From: Catellatospora citrea
GTDB lineage: Bacteria; Actinomycetota; Actinomycetes; Mycobacteriales; Micromonosporaceae
Length of the DNA: 64,000 nt
Direction: 5' to 3'
NCBI RefSeq assembly: GCF_003610235.1
Contig: NZ_RAPR01000001.1
Coordinates: 6,324,001-6,388,000, forward strand
Part shown: piece by piece, positions 54,932 to 63,867 of the stretch
How positions within the stretch are numbered: position 1 is the stretch's first letter
Layout of the letters: every line of letters starts with the position of its first letter
The notes under the pieces: model-generated
What the model was told of the DNA's origin: nothing
The model's input: only the letters and a program-made list of their open reading frames with translations
The model's database searches: none
Program-made: the position numbers and the translations under genes

Positions 54932-55597
54932 TCAGAGGCTGCGGGCGGTGATGTCGCCGTGGGCGGTGGTCGCGCGGATGTCGAGTGCGGTGGCGCCGTC
55001 GTTGCGGAGGTTGTTGCTGATGCGGCCGTAGCCGGTGCCGGCGTCCAAAGCGGCCGAGACCCCCGCGGCGGCGGTGACCGAGATGTCGCCGGACTGGGTG
55101 CTGAGCACTACCGCGCCGCGCACGGCCTCGGTGATGCGGATGTCGCCCCGTGCGGTGCTGATCTCCGCGGGACCGTTGAGCCGGCCGATCTCGACGTCGC
55201 CGTCGATCGCGGTGAGGCGGACACTCGCCGCCTCGTCGATCTTGATTTGGCGGTACGCGCCCTCGAAGGCGATGTCGCCGAGGCGGCCGACGCCGCGCAG
55301 CTCGGAGCTGGCGGCCTTGGCCTCGATCCGGGATCCGGCGGGCAGCTTGACGGTGACCTCGAGGGACCCGGTGGGGCCGAGGAGCCGGCTCGTGGGGTCG
55401 GGCGTGTGGATCCGCAGGACGCCGTCGGCGTAGGTGACGGTGGTCTGCGCGGCGAGCTGGACGTCGCGGCTCTTGGCGGGGTTGGCGGGCAGCACCTCGA
55501 CGGTGGTGTCGGCCCGGTCGGCGGCGATGAGCTGGATGCGCCCCGCGGGGATGTCCAGGACGGCGGAGATGGCGGCGGGGGTGTCGAACTTCTGCAT
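54932..55597 (-). CDS. DUF4097 beta-strand repeat protein
   Basis: The 221-residue protein is built of repeating short strands (LRGVGRLGDIAFEGAYRQIKI, VEIGRLNGPAEISTARGDIRI, VLSTQSGDISVTAAAG), the DUF4097 putative-adhesin fold. No signal peptide is visible, so it is probably cytosolic. GAGGAG precedes the ATG. Such genes often follow a small DNA-binding gene; none is present here, but repeated CGTTGC motifs lie upstream. Confidence 0.88.
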   Translation of the reverse strand: MQKFDTPAAISAVLDIPAGRIQLIAADRADTTVEVLPANPAKSRDVQLAAQTTVTYADGVLRIHTPDPTSRLLGPTGSLEVTVKLPAGSRIEAKAASSELRGVGRLGDIAFEGAYRQIKIDEAASVRLTAIDGDVEIGRLNGPAEISTARGDIRITEAVRGAVVLSTQSGDISVTAAAGVSAALDAGTGYGRISNNLRNDGATALDIRATTAHGDITARSL

Positions 55598-55917
55598 GAT
55601 GCTCTCCTCGTGAGCTCGTTGTTTCCGATGTCAGAAACGCTACGTTGCGTTCGAGGATCCTGCAACTAGTTCGTTGCTCGTAGCTGAAGTTGTAGCAGGT
55701 TATGGCCCTGATTTCGTTGCAACGGGTGTTGAGCTAACGCAATGAGGCGACCGTCGCTCGTTGCATTGGATGGGGCGTGAACGCTACGTGATCGATCGGG
55801 AAGACCGTGGGCGCCGCACCCGCTCGGTTGATCGTGCGCGCCATGCGCCGGTGTGGGCTGACCGCGTCAGCCTGTGCGCTGGGCAGACCGGGGAGTGGCG
55901 ATCGAGGCCCGTGCCGG
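55598..55917. promoter_or_regulatory. AT-richer spacer with repeated CGTTGC motifs
   Basis: No gene is seen. CGTTGC or its complement recurs at 55643, 55672, 55715 (palindrome CGTTGCAACG), about 55735 and 55759, and GCAAC-N6-GTTGC forms a dyad at 55662-55677. It looks like an operator array before the DUF4097 gene. Confidence 0.45.
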
Positions 55918-56787
55918 TCAGGCCCGGCTCCCGGCTCGGCGGCGGGCGAGGGCCGCGGTGATGGGGATGGCGGCGCAGAGGCCGCTGAGCAGGATGGCGG
56001 CGACCGCGCCGAGCACGGCAGGCTGGTCGTTGAAGGCGATGCCGATGGCGGCCAGGGCCGGGCCGAGGTTGCGTACGGCGGTGACCGCGCCCATGGTGGT
56101 GCGCCGGGCCGGTGACCCGGTGGACAGCAGCGTGCCCAGGCCGAACGCGAGGGCGGCGAACAGGAAGCCGGCCAGCAGCGCCCGTGAGCCGAGCAGGTCG
56201 ACGACATCCTTCCAGCTGCCCAGCAGCATTCCGGCCAGCACGATCAGGAACGTCACATTGGAGACCTTGACCGTGGCCGGGTGCCAGGCCAGCGCGGTGT
56301 CGGCCGTGTAGTGGCGCAGCAGCAGGCCGATCGCGAACGGCACGAGCTGCAGGATCGCCACGGTGCGCACCAGCGTGCCGACGTCGAGCGAGATGCCGCC
56401 GCCCACGTCGGCCGCGGTGAGCAGGAGGTTGGCGGTGAGCGCGAAGGTGACGCTGCCGACGGCGGCGAGCAGCACCTGCATCGCGGCACCGGTGGTGACG
56501 TCGCCGCGCTGGATCATGCCGAGTTTCGCCCCGAACGGGCCGCCCGGCGAGGACGCGATCAGGATCAGCGCGATGAACGGCGCCGCCGCGAGGTGCAGCA
56601 GGGCGCCCAGGCCCCAGCCCAGTAGCGGGATGACGACCAGGTTGGCCAGCAGCACGAGGACGAGCAGCGGCACGTCGGTGAACGCGGTGCGCAGCGCGGG
56701 CAGGGTCGCGCCCAGACCCGCGGCGAACATGGTCGACGAAATGAAGATCACGGTTATCGCGTTGAGCAGCAGATGCAGCGTGTCCAC
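55918..56787 (-). CDS. BASS-family (bile acid:sodium symporter-like) transporter
   Basis: The 289-residue membrane protein has about nine helices. Characteristic stretches are FISSTMFAAGLGATLPAL at the start, LILIASSPGGPFGAKLGMIQRGD in the middle, and MGAVTAVRNLGPALAAIGIAF near the end, the two crossover regions of the BASS fold. It may import an organic acid with sodium. GTG 56787 follows AGGAG. It is the last gene of a four-gene operon, 26 bp behind the DyP gene. Confidence 0.82.
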   Translation of the reverse strand: MDTLHLLLNAITVIFISSTMFAAGLGATLPALRTAFTDVPLLVLVLLANLVVIPLLGWGLGALLHLAAAPFIALILIASSPGGPFGAKLGMIQRGDVTTGAAMQVLLAAVGSVTFALTANLLLTAADVGGGISLDVGTLVRTVAILQLVPFAIGLLLRHYTADTALAWHPATVKVSNVTFLIVLAGMLLGSWKDVVDLLGSRALLAGFLFAALAFGLGTLLSTGSPARRTTMGAVTAVRNLGPALAAIGIAFNDQPAVLGAVAAILLSGLCAAIPITAALARRRAGSRA

Positions 56788-56813
56788 GTGGTCTCCTGCG
56801 GGTCGGTCGGGCG

Positions 56814-58124
56814 TCAGTCGGTGAGTTCGCCCAGCCAGCGCAGCGCGCTGAGGCCGGGCATGAACGCGTACTCGCCGCCGCGGGTGGTGACGAAGCGCGG
56901 CACGGCGGGCAGCCGCCTGCGCACCGGCCGGCGGGGGATGGTGAAGTCGGACAAGCCCTCGCCGGACCCGACGATCGGGTCGCGGGCGCTGCCGCCGCCG
57001 AAGAACACGCCGTCGTTCATCCACTGCGACTGCGCGAATTCGAACTGCCGGCCCAGGTGCGCGCCGACGAACGCGAAGATGAGCCCGCGGTCGGCGCCGT
57101 CGTCGTCGAGCACGCCCTCGGGCAGCGGCGGGCCGTACGCGGTGCCGCGACGGATCATGCGGTGCAGGCGGGGTTCGCCGGCCACGGCCGCATCGCGCGG
57201 GTTGGCGCGGCGGACGTGGCTGCCGCACGGGGTGGCGAAACCGTCCGGATCGTCGTCGCGGAACAGGAAAGCGTTGTTGCGCTCGCGGTCCGCGCCGAGT
57301 TCGGGATCGTCGTGCTGCGGGCAGAGGGCGAGCGGGGCGCCGCTGCGCCAGCGCCCCATGAGCTTGGCGGCGAGCTGTTCCTGCTCCGCGACTCCGGGCG
57401 AGTTGTCCCGCAGGAAGCGGCGGAACCCGGCCACGTCCTGGTGCAGCTTGCGGAAGGCGACGTAGCTGCCGTTGCGGCCGAGCACGTCGGGCGTCGTGGT
57501 CTGCACGCCGCCGAGCTCGTCGGGGTAGCCGAGCACGAACTCGCCGGCCGCGAGGGGCTTCTCCAGCGGGTTGGAGCCGGCGATGCCGCTGCCTTCGACG
57601 GCCGGGTGGCTGATGCCGTCGCGGTAGCCGAACGGTTCGGTCTCGGTGGGCAGCGCGTGGCAGTTCTGCCGCCAGATCGCCGTGACACCGGCCAGCCGCT
57701 CGTAGGCGGGCCTGGCCCGGTCGACGGCGGCTTCGAGCCGGGCCGTGTCGGGCGCGAGCACGACCAGCACGACGTGCACGTCCGGGCTGCCCAGCGGTGT
57801 CTCCCAGTGTTCCGGGGCGCTGTCGGCGGTGTCGCCGAGCGCGGTGGCGCGGGCGGCCATGCCCTGGCGGAACTCCCAGGCCAGGGTGTCCAGCGAGGCC
57901 TGCGGCACGCCGAGTGCCCGCAGGCCCGAGCAGGTGACGGCGACGCTGACCCAGGTTTCGCCCAGCGGGCTGGCGGTGTCGGCGGCGCTGGTGACCACGG
58001 CCGCGACGCGGCGCATCAGCTCCCGGCCGTCGGCGCGGTCGTCGAGGCGGAACAGCAGGTAGGTCGCCGCGTACGGGGACGGGCGGGGGCTGAGCACCCC
58101 GCGCTGGATGTCGTGCAGCTCCAC
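56814..58124 (-). CDS. DyP-type peroxidase
   Basis: The 436-residue heme peroxidase has the DyP motif GYRDGISHP (D169) and the proximal heme ligand in GSHVRRANPRD (H303). The N-terminus has no Tat signal, so it should work in the cytosol or an encapsulin-like compartment; no encapsulin gene is nearby. It oxidises dyes or phenolics with hydrogen peroxide. The gene is preceded at 18 bp by an unknown gene of the same operon. Confidence 0.92.
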   Translation of the reverse strand: MELHDIQRGVLSPRPSPYAATYLLFRLDDRADGRELMRRVAAVVTSAADTASPLGETWVSVAVTCSGLRALGVPQASLDTLAWEFRQGMAARATALGDTADSAPEHWETPLGSPDVHVVLVVLAPDTARLEAAVDRARPAYERLAGVTAIWRQNCHALPTETEPFGYRDGISHPAVEGSGIAGSNPLEKPLAAGEFVLGYPDELGGVQTTTPDVLGRNGSYVAFRKLHQDVAGFRRFLRDNSPGVAEQEQLAAKLMGRWRSGAPLALCPQHDDPELGADRERNNAFLFRDDDPDGFATPCGSHVRRANPRDAAVAGEPRLHRMIRRGTAYGPPLPEGVLDDDGADRGLIFAFVGAHLGRQFEFAQSQWMNDGVFFGGGSARDPIVGSGEGLSDFTIPRRPVRRRLPAVPRFVTTRGGEYAFMPGLSALRWLGELTD

Positions 58125-58142
58125 GCTCCGCCTCCCGTGCCG

Positions 58143-59156
58143 CTAGAGCGTGACGATGTTGCGCCAGAAGTTGCGCAGGCTGTCGTCGGCGCCGAACAGG
58201 GTGCTGAAGATCGTGGAGTCGGCCATCAGGATGTCGCCGGCCCGCTCGCCTGTGGGCGGCAGCCACAGGAACATGTTGAACTCGGTGTTGCCCGCCTCGG
58301 TGAACGGGTGCGGCCGGGACAGGTCGACGGGCTGGCGGCCCAGCACCCGTACCGCCTGCTCGTCGGTGGTCGTCACGGCGTAGTGCGGCAGGTGCATGTG
58401 GAAGTTGAAGCTGGTCACGTCGGCCAGCCAGCCCTTGGTGTCCAGGTCCCGGTCGATCGACAGCGGTGCGATGCGTTTCGGGGCGGCGACGGCCGGGCGC
58501 AGGCCGTAGCGGTTCTCCACCGGCACGCCGAGCGCCTCCATCAGCGAGCGGGTGTACCGGCCGAAGCGCTGCTGGCGCGGCACCAGCGCGTCACCGTGGT
58601 GGTGGTACTCCACGTCGCGTACCGCGAGGTCGTCCCCCGCGCCGACGTCGTGGTGCGGGCCGAGCACGAGACGGGCGCCGTCCCTGCCCACCCACTCGCG
58701 CAGCGCCTGCACCTCCTCGGGGGTGGCGTCCTGGCCGGTGACCATGTGGTCGAGCCCGAAGACGAACAGGGTGTCGGTGTCGGCCAGCACCCGCTCGTCG
58801 AGCGGGGTGACCACACCGGCCTGGTCGACGCGCTGGTACATCGCCACCGGGTGGCCGGTGGTCTCCGCGACGAAGTCCTGGAACGGCACCCAGGCCCAGA
58901 AGAACAGCTCCAGCGCGCCGGCGATGCCCTGCTGGAAGCGCATCGGGTCGGACCACTGCGGGTCCTCGTAGGCGGGCCAGGTGACCCGGCGCACCTCGGT
59001 CATCGTGGAGAAGCGGTTGTCGAGCTCGGCCGGGTTGCGGCCGGCTTCGGCGGGGTAGCTCCACGCCACGTAGACGCTGACCCGCCGCCGCCCCGGCGTA
59101 TAGGGGCGGGGCTGGTGGCGGGTGTTGTAGACGCGGGCGGGGCGCTGGTCGCTCAT
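58143..59156 (-). CDS. conserved hypothetical protein in DyP operon
   Basis: The soluble 337-residue protein includes RRVSVYVAWSYPAEAGRNPAELDNRFSTMTEVRR near the N-terminus, a DTLFVFGLDHMVTGQDATPEEVQALREWV stretch, and a C-terminal NTEFNMFLWLPPTGERAGD. I do not recognise it; the middle could be a flavodoxin- or glutamine-amidotransferase-like Rossmann fold. Its tight place between the 178-residue protein and DyP suggests a shared pathway. Confidence 0.7.
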   Translation of the reverse strand: MSDQRPARVYNTRHQPRPYTPGRRRVSVYVAWSYPAEAGRNPAELDNRFSTMTEVRRVTWPAYEDPQWSDPMRFQQGIAGALELFFWAWVPFQDFVAETTGHPVAMYQRVDQAGVVTPLDERVLADTDTLFVFGLDHMVTGQDATPEEVQALREWVGRDGARLVLGPHHDVGAGDDLAVRDVEYHHHGDALVPRQQRFGRYTRSLMEALGVPVENRYGLRPAVAAPKRIAPLSIDRDLDTKGWLADVTSFNFHMHLPHYAVTTTDEQAVRVLGRQPVDLSRPHPFTEAGNTEFNMFLWLPPTGERAGDILMADSTIFSTLFGADDSLRNFWRNIVTL

Positions 59157-59169
59157 CTGGTGCGGGTCC

Positions 59170-59703
59170 TCACTGCAGCTGGTCGAGCATCTCCGACAAC
59201 GCGTTCTTGATCTTCAACGCTTTCTTGATCTCGTCGGCGGTGACGTACGGGTACTCGCCGTACTCGATGAAGCTGGGGCACTGGTGCTCGCGGACGAACC
59301 GGATGAACGCCTCGGGGTTGGTCTTCCAGTCCGCCGGGAAGCCTTCGAGGTTCTCGAACGCGGTGTTGACCCCCGACCTGGTGAACAGCGCGACGGCGTC
59401 CTCGGTGTACTTGTCGAAGTCGGTGTCGAAGATCCCCTGGTACATGAACCGGGTGTCGTCGTCGAACAGGACCCACCGCAGGTAGTGCAGCTTGAGCGGG
59501 GCCAGCAGGTAGGGGTCGGCCTCCAGCGCCTTGGCCAGGGTGTTGCCGTACTCGCGCATGACGTCCGCGCGGCCGGGCTTCACCTTCGCGATGATGGTGA
59601 AGCCGTAGCAGGCGGGCGTGCGGGGAAAGACCGGGCCGTACTTGCCCTGTTCGAGATGGCTGGTGTCCTTGGGGATCACCATTGCCGCAGGCTTGATCTC
59701 CAT
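59170..59703 (-). CDS. hypothetical ferredoxin-fold-like protein, first gene of the DyP operon
   Basis: The 177-residue protein contains CYGFTIIAKVKPGRADVMREYGNTLAKALE and LHYLRWVLFDDDTRFMYQGIFDTDFDKYTEDAVALF. The strand-helix-strand pattern resembles dimeric alpha-beta-barrel proteins such as DyP relatives. ATG 59703 follows GGGAAG; ATG 59724 is an alternative. An AT-rich segment (59750-59790, ends CCGATT/AATCGG) upstream is the likely promoter. Confidence 0.7.
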   Translation of the reverse strand: MEIKPAAMVIPKDTSHLEQGKYGPVFPRTPACYGFTIIAKVKPGRADVMREYGNTLAKALEADPYLLAPLKLHYLRWVLFDDDTRFMYQGIFDTDFDKYTEDAVALFTRSGVNTAFENLEGFPADWKTNPEAFIRFVREHQCPSFIEYGEYPYVTADEIKKALKIKNALSEMLDQLQ

Positions 59704-59816
59704 CGCGCTTCCCATCGCAGGCACACCCCGTGGTCACGGTGGCGATCAACCGATTATGTCTTCATACCATCTGAAAAATATGTAAATCGGCTCGTCCGCG
59801 GTCGTGCGACCCGACC

Positions 59817-61223
59817 TCAGCCGGCACGGTTCGCGGCGGTCTTCGGCAGCTTCGCGGCCGCCCACAGCCCGGCGATCGCCACCACGGCTAGCACGGACAT
59901 GGCCAGCCCGTAGGCGCGTTCGGGGGTCGCCGTGATGCCCGCGACGAGGATCGTGCCGGCGACGGCGGTGCCCAGGGACGACCCGAGATTCGACACGCTG
60001 CGCGACAGCCCGGAGATCTCACCCTGCTGGTCGTCGCTGAAGCTGGACTGCACGATGTTGACCGACGGGGTCAGCATCAACCCGAGCCCCAGCCCGATGA
60101 GCAGCAGGCCGGGCGCGAACGCCCAGACGCCGGGGGTGCCGGTGACCAGGGCGAGCAGCACGATCACGCCGAGCGCGGTGAGCACGAAGCCGGCCTGGAT
60201 CAGGGTGCGCTGCGGGCGGCGCTTGGCCAGGCGCTCGGCGGCCAGCGACGAGATCAGCAGGCCGACCGTCGCGGCGGTGAAGATGAGGCCGGTCTGGATC
60301 GCGTCGTAACCGCGGACCACCTGCAGATACGCGGCCACGGTGAAGGACGTGCCCATCAGGATCAGCCACTGGGCGTTCTGGGTGACCAGACCGAAATTGG
60401 AGGTGCGGTTGTGGAACAGCGAGGTGGACAGCAGCGGTTCGCGGCCGGCGCGCTCCTGGGCGCGTACCCAGCGGAAGAACAGGAACAGCAGCAGCACGCC
60501 CGCGGCGATCAGGCCGAGCATCAGCCAGACGTTGTCGTCGGCGGCGAGGATGCCGGCCACGACGAGGATGAGCCCGACGGCCGACAGCACCGCGCCGCGG
60601 GTGTCGAACGGGCGGGTCGGGTCCGGCGGCAGCGGGTCGAGCACCTTGCGGCCGAGCACGACGATCACGCCCACCACGATCGCCTGGAACACGAACGCCC
60701 AGCGCCAGCTCAGCGCCGAGGTGATCAGGCCGCCGATGAGCGGGCCCGCCGCGGCGCCGACACCGCCCATCGCGCTGATCAGGCCGAACGCCTTCGCCCG
60801 CGCGGCGACGCCGGTGAACAGCAGCGTGGTGAGGATGTAGACGGGCGGGATGAGCAGCGCGGTGCCGACGCCCTCCAGGATCGAGTTGCCGAGGATGAGC
60901 ACGCCCAGCCCGGGTGACACGGCGCTGAGCAGCGCGCCGATGCCGTAGAGGGTGAGCCCGGCGAGGAAGCACCGTTTGCGGCCGTACCGGTCGGTCAGCT
61001 TGCCGCCGGGGATCATGAGGGCGGCCATCACCAGCAGGAAGATCGTGATGGCGATCTGCACACCCTGCACGGTCGTGTTCAGGTCCGTGCTGATGTCGTT
61101 GATCATCACGTTCATGTTGGAGCCGGCGAAGCTACAGATGAACTGCGCCAGCGCGAGCGGGACGAGCATCTGCCGCAGCGACCCCGCCGGTGGTCCGGCG
61201 GCGGTGGACCCGGCCGCGGTCAT
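59817..61223 (-). CDS. DHA2-type MFS drug transporter
   Basis: The 468-residue protein has 14 predicted membrane helices, with the loop PGGKLTDRYGRKRCFLAGL between helices 2 and 3 and motif C-like GPLIGGLI in helix 5. These are hallmarks of the 14-TM DHA2 exporter group. ATG 61223 follows GAGGAGG. No regulator is adjacent, but the divergent HTH gene lies 200 bp away. Confidence 0.9.
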   Translation of the reverse strand: MTAAGSTAAGPPAGSLRQMLVPLALAQFICSFAGSNMNVMINDISTDLNTTVQGVQIAITIFLLVMAALMIPGGKLTDRYGRKRCFLAGLTLYGIGALLSAVSPGLGVLILGNSILEGVGTALLIPPVYILTTLLFTGVAARAKAFGLISAMGGVGAAAGPLIGGLITSALSWRWAFVFQAIVVGVIVVLGRKVLDPLPPDPTRPFDTRGAVLSAVGLILVVAGILAADDNVWLMLGLIAAGVLLLFLFFRWVRAQERAGREPLLSTSLFHNRTSNFGLVTQNAQWLILMGTSFTVAAYLQVVRGYDAIQTGLIFTAATVGLLISSLAAERLAKRRPQRTLIQAGFVLTALGVIVLLALVTGTPGVWAFAPGLLLIGLGLGLMLTPSVNIVQSSFSDDQQGEISGLSRSVSNLGSSLGTAVAGTILVAGITATPERAYGLAMSVLAVVAIAGLWAAAKLPKTAANRAG

Positions 61224-61425
61224 GGCTGCCTCCTCGATCGCCCGCACACCTGGGCCGCGTCGCACTCGGTCCAGGCCCGCAGTCGGCGAAACCTGTCAGG
61301 GATGTTCCCAGGGTAGTCAAGCTGTCCGATTCATACCCCTATACCGGATAATCGCTGCCGCCCGATCTTGCCGGTCAGATCGCGCGTGGTTGCGTTTTTG
61401 GTGTTTGCTGCGGCATGCTGGACGT

Positions 61426-61923
61426 ATGAACAGCGACGACCTGTTGACGACGACCGAGGCGGCCGCGCTGCTGCGCTCGTCCCGCCAGCACATCGTCGAC
61501 CTGTGCGAGCGAGGGCTGCTCCCCTTCGTCAGGGTGGGGACGCATCGGCGGCTCGCCCGGGCGGACGTGCTCGCGCTGCTGCGTCCGGAGCTGACCCGCG
61601 ACCAGCTCAAGTCGCTTTGGCTGCACCGCGCAGTGGCCGGCCGCCTGGTCGCCGACCCCGACAACGTGCTGGCGAATGCCGTCGAGAACCTGCACCGGCT
61701 CCAGCGCGTGCACCCGGACGGCATGGCGGCGATGTGGCTCGAACGCTGGCGCCAGGTCCTTGATGCCGGAGTAGAGGCGGTTCTCGAGGTCCTGACTTCG
61801 CGCAGCCGAGACGCCGCCGAGTTGCGTCAGAACTCGCCCTTCGCCGGTGTCCTGCCCGAAAGCACACGCCAGGCTGTGCTGGCCGCGTTCGCCGAGCGCT
61901 GGCGCAGGGAGCGGATGGCGTGA
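61426..61923 (+). CDS. HTH (excisionase-like) DNA-binding protein, antitoxin candidate
   Basis: The 165-residue protein has a MerR/excisionase-type winged helix at about 6-52 (LLTTTEAAALLRSSRQHIVDLCERGLLPFVRVGTHRRL). A helical domain of about 110 residues follows, with LHRLQRVHPDGMAAMWLERWRQVL. ATG 61426 has CATGCT 6 bases upstream (leaderless). Its end overlaps the next gene by GTGA, so the pair is coupled. The long C-terminal domain may bind the nucleotidyltransferase. Confidence 0.8.
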   Translation: MNSDDLLTTTEAAALLRSSRQHIVDLCERGLLPFVRVGTHRRLARADVLALLRPELTRDQLKSLWLHRAVAGRLVADPDNVLANAVENLHRLQRVHPDGMAAMWLERWRQVLDAGVEAVLEVLTSRSRDAAELRQNSPFAGVLPESTRQAVLAAFAERWRRERMA

Positions 61924-62471
61924 AGCGGCAGGAGTTGGAGCATGTACTGCGGGCCGCGTCGCAGATCGCGCAGGAGCCCGACATCCTCGTCATCGGCAGC
62001 CAGTCGATCCTTGGTGCGATACCCGAGGACCGGCTGCCCGCCGCGGCGACGGCGTCGATCGAGGTGGACGTCGCGTTCTTCGACGACCCGGACGATGCGA
62101 AGGCGGATCAGGTGGACGGGGCGATCGGCGAGCTGTCGCCCTTCCACGAGACCTTCGGCTATTACGCCCAGGGCGTGAGCGTCTCCACTGCGGTGCTTCC
62201 GGCGGGTTGGCGGCAGCGCCTGGTGGTCGTCGACACGCCGGGCACCGCGCCCGGACGTGGCCACCTGCTCGACCCGCACGACTGTGTGGTGTCCAAGCTC
62301 GTTGCGGGCAGGGAGAAGGACCACGTCTTCGCGGCGGCGTTGTTGGAGCAGGGATTGATCGACGCCGCCGTTCTCGCCGAACGGGTGGAGACCGTCGATG
62401 TGTCCGACGCTCACCGCCAGCGCCTGCGCCAGTGGATCGACTACCACGGGCGGCCGAGCGACAACGGCTGA
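61920..62471 (+). CDS. DUF6036-type nucleotidyltransferase, toxin candidate
   Basis: The 183-residue protein has the Pol-beta-like pattern with GS at 26-27 (VIGSQSIL) and ExD at 48-50 (IEVDVAFF), and the follow-up helix DCVVSKLVAGREKDHVFAAALLEQG seen in AbiEii/DUF6036 proteins. It should transfer a nucleotide to RNA, protein or another target. The start is GTG 61920. Together with the HTH partner it looks like a toxin-antitoxin or defence pair. Confidence 0.75.
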   Translation: MKRQELEHVLRAASQIAQEPDILVIGSQSILGAIPEDRLPAAATASIEVDVAFFDDPDDAKADQVDGAIGELSPFHETFGYYAQGVSVSTAVLPAGWRQRLVVVDTPGTAPGRGHLLDPHDCVVSKLVAGREKDHVFAAALLEQGLIDAAVLAERVETVDVSDAHRQRLRQWIDYHGRPSDNG

Positions 62472-62602
62472 CGGGCTCTGGCGCAACGCTCCTGCGGCAT
62501 GGCAATCAACTGATCGAGGCAGACGGTGGTCAGCTGCGTGGGGCCAGCCGGGTCCGGTGAGATCGGACCCACTGGACCCGGCCGGCCTCGTCATGCGATC
62601 TG

Positions 62603-63358
62603 CTACGCGATGACCTTTGCCGCGATCTCGGCGGCGATGGCGACGACCTGGTCCCGGCTGAGTGCGACGGCTGAGCTCACCGGTGCCTTGGCGGCTGCGC
62701 CGGACTTGGCGGAGCCGAGTTTCGTGGTGTGCTGCACGTAGAACTGCCGACCGTCGGCGAGCGTGATCTCCACGGTGTACGCGACCACCGGGCCACCGTC
62801 TCGCCAGGTGCCGAGCACCATCCGGACGCCGTTGGCGGCGGTCACCTTCTGGCAGGTCGTGGCAAAGTCGACGCAGGCGGGCATGGTGCGCCCCGCAGGC
62901 ATGACCCAGATGCCGAGGGCGCTCCGGCGACCGTCGAGCGACAGGTTCCCCCCGCCCCGGAACAGAATGCCCTCGTCGTCCGGCGACTTCTCGGTGTAAC
63001 GGACCGCGGGCCCGGTCAGCCAGGTCGCCGGCGGTGCCGACCGCTGCACGGCCGCCAGCAGCTCCGCGGTCAGGCGCTCGGCCGTCGTACGCGCACTCTC
63101 CTCGGTGTTGTAGACGAGCCGGAATCCCGCCTCTGCCGACGCCGTGGGCGCGGGCCGGGCCACCGGGGGTCCGTCCTGGCCGGTGGGGCGGTGCAGGGAA
63201 AAGCCGGCGACGGCGATGCTCGCGACCGCGACCACGCCGACGGCGCCGACTAGCCGGCGCAGCCGCGCCCGGCGCTTCTCCCGGCGGACGAGCTGTTTCA
63301 CGTCGATGGTCGAGGGCGGCTTCTCGCCGATCACCTCGTGGAACAGCTGCTGGGTCAC
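62603..63358 (-). CDS. membrane protein, likely partner of sigma pair 3
   Basis: The 251-residue protein has a basic cytoplasmic N-terminus (KQLVRREKRRARLRR), one membrane helix (about 36-54) and an extracellular domain with two cysteines (PACVDFATTCQKV). GTG 63358 overlaps the sigma stop (GTGA). The role as anti-sigma is inferred from this coupling, as in pairs 1 and 2. Confidence 0.65.
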   Translation of the reverse strand: MTQQLFHEVIGEKPPSTIDVKQLVRREKRRARLRRLVGAVGVVAVASIAVAGFSLHRPTGQDGPPVARPAPTASAEAGFRLVYNTEESARTTAERLTAELLAAVQRSAPPATWLTGPAVRYTEKSPDDEGILFRGGGNLSLDGRRSALGIWVMPAGRTMPACVDFATTCQKVTAANGVRMVLGTWRDGGPVVAYTVEITLADGRQFYVQHTTKLGSAKSGAAAKAPVSSAVALSRDQVVAIAAEIAAKVIA

Positions 63359-63867
63359 GCTCGGCTCCCTGCTGGTACGACCTGGTGGCGCAGCGCGTGC
63401 AGGCCGCGCGCCGACTGGCTCTTCACGGTGCCCTCGGAGATGCCGAGGGCGCGGGCGGTCTCCTCGACCGAGTAGTCGAGGTAGAAGCGCAGCACGAGCA
63501 CGGCCCGCTGGCGTTTGCCGAGCGAGTCCAGCAGCCGGGCGAGCCCGTCGCGGTCGACGACGGAGTCGGGGGAGTCTGCTGCCGGAACGCGGAGCCGCTG
63601 CTCGTCGAACTCGTCGACGGACTGCTCGCGACGCCACGGGCGCTTGCCGTGGTCGATCCACGAGCGGGTGAGCACACGGTGGGCGTAACCGTCGGGATTG
63701 TCCGCCCGGCTGACCTTGCGCCAGTGCCGGTAGAGCTTCCCGATCGTGACGGCGACCAGGTCGTCGGCGTCGTGCCAGTTGCGGCACAGCAGGTAGGCGG
63801 TGCCCCGCCACCGGTCCATCCGCGCGACGACGAACGCCTCGAATTCTTCTTCATCAGGTTTTGTCAC
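63355..63867 (-). CDS. SigE-family ECF sigma factor (pair 3)
   Basis: The 170-residue sigma factor has region 2 (FVVARMDRWRGTAYLLCRNWHDADDLVAVTIGKLYRHW) and region 4 (LGKRQRAVLVLRFYLDYSVEETARALGISEGTVKSQSARGLHAL). The GTG at 63867 has AGGAG 7 bases upstream. It is coupled to the following membrane protein gene. Confidence 0.92.
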   Translation of the reverse strand: MTKPDEEEFEAFVVARMDRWRGTAYLLCRNWHDADDLVAVTIGKLYRHWRKVSRADNPDGYAHRVLTRSWIDHGKRPWRREQSVDEFDEQRLRVPAADSPDSVVDRDGLARLLDSLGKRQRAVLVLRFYLDYSVEETARALGISEGTVKSQSARGLHALRHQVVPAGSRA

